Positions 23,913 to 23,958 of a stretch of DNA of 23,958 bases are shown piece by piece. The position numbers and the translations under genes are program-made. Source of the DNA: Candidatus Bathyarchaeota archaeon (lineage in GTDB: Archaea > Thermoproteota > Bathyarchaeia > RBG-16-48-13 > GCA-020355125); the NCBI GenBank assembly GCA_030671165.1, contig DAOVAG010000001.1:1-23958 (forward strand), written 5' to 3'. Positions within the stretch are counted from its first letter, which is position 1, and the number at the start of each line of letters is the position of its first letter. The notes below the pieces were generated by a model that worked only from the letters and a program-made list of their open reading frames with translations, was not told the origin of the DNA and did not search any database.

Positions 23913-23958
23913 ATGGAAATCTGGGGAAAAGCCTTGAAGTATGGAAGTGATATAAATA
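23913..23958 (+). CDS. leuD: 3-Isopropylmalate/citramalate dehydratase, small subunit (start only)
   Basis: Only 15 codons are present before the right edge: MEIWGKALKYGSDIN. This matches the start of archaeal LeuD-type small subunits (G-x-hydrophobic-K-Y/F-G-D/S-x-I) and its place directly after leuC supports the call. The substrate-specificity loop lies outside the window. The ribosome site is the GGGGGGG run that ends leuC. Confidence 0.85.
   Translation, partial: MEIWGKALKYGSDIN

Noticed and set aside
1..23958. CRISPR arrays, insertion sequences, prophage or defence genes
   Set aside because: No regularly spaced repeats, transposase-like or integrase-like proteins, or terminal inverted repeats were seen on reading the window.

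Overview
This is a 24-kb stretch of an AT-rich archaeal chromosome. Archaeal markers are the end of a methanopterin-pathway formyltransferase (Ftr), the rRNA-modification enzyme Tsr3, an HTH-ACT regulator of the COG2150 type, an archaeal-style Hsp20, and TATA-box promoters, several with very short leaders. Start codons mix ATG with many TTG and GTG, some backed by strong Shine-Dalgarno sequences. Ftr implies a tetrahydromethanopterin C1 pathway. Together with the fused GMP synthase and the overall gene set this suggests a Bathyarchaeia-like or other TACK-type anaerobe, but that placement is inference. I found no tRNA, rRNA, CRISPR array, insertion sequence or phage gene.

Left part (1-7.4 kb): the 3' end of ftr overlaps a PfkB-family sugar kinase by 4 nt. 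A class-V aminotransferase (serine/alanine-glyoxylate type) converges on the kinase. An 850-nt gap follows and holds the decayed remains of a minus-strand gene. Then come moaE, a small protein ending in Gly-Gly, a small Cys-rich protein, and the run guaA-hisH-hisF.

Middle part (7.4-15 kb), mostly minus strand: an E1-like MoeB/ThiF/HesA adenylyltransferase and two MoaD-like sulfur carriers, each apparently with its own promoter; a one-domain NifU/Nfu protein; a divergent ATP-type PEP carboxykinase; plus-strand tsr3 and an unknown 157-residue protein; then minus-strand hsp20 and an M32 carboxypeptidase. MoaE, two or three Gly-Gly-ending carriers, the E1-like enzyme and Nfu make this a sulfur-transfer/molybdopterin neighbourhood. 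One MoaD has residues after its Gly-Gly, which is unusual.

Right part (15-24 kb): a branched-chain amino acid locus arranged around a divergent promoter region. Minus strand: ilvE, ilvD and a cimA-like synthase (ilvD and cimA overlap by 4 nt), preceded by the HTH-ACT regulator gene. Plus strand: ilvB, ilvN, leuC and the start of leuD. The synthase reads more like citramalate synthase than isopropylmalate synthase, so the locus may make isoleucine from pyruvate and acetyl-CoA: CimA, LeuCD, LeuB (not here), IlvBN, IlvC (not here), IlvD, IlvE. A near-perfect 20-bp palindrome lies just upstream of the cimA TATA box, and ilvB has a leader of about 190 nt; both are candidate control sites. Most of the window is ordinary core metabolism. 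The points worth a second look are the diglycine-protein cluster, the decayed gene and the ilv control sequences.
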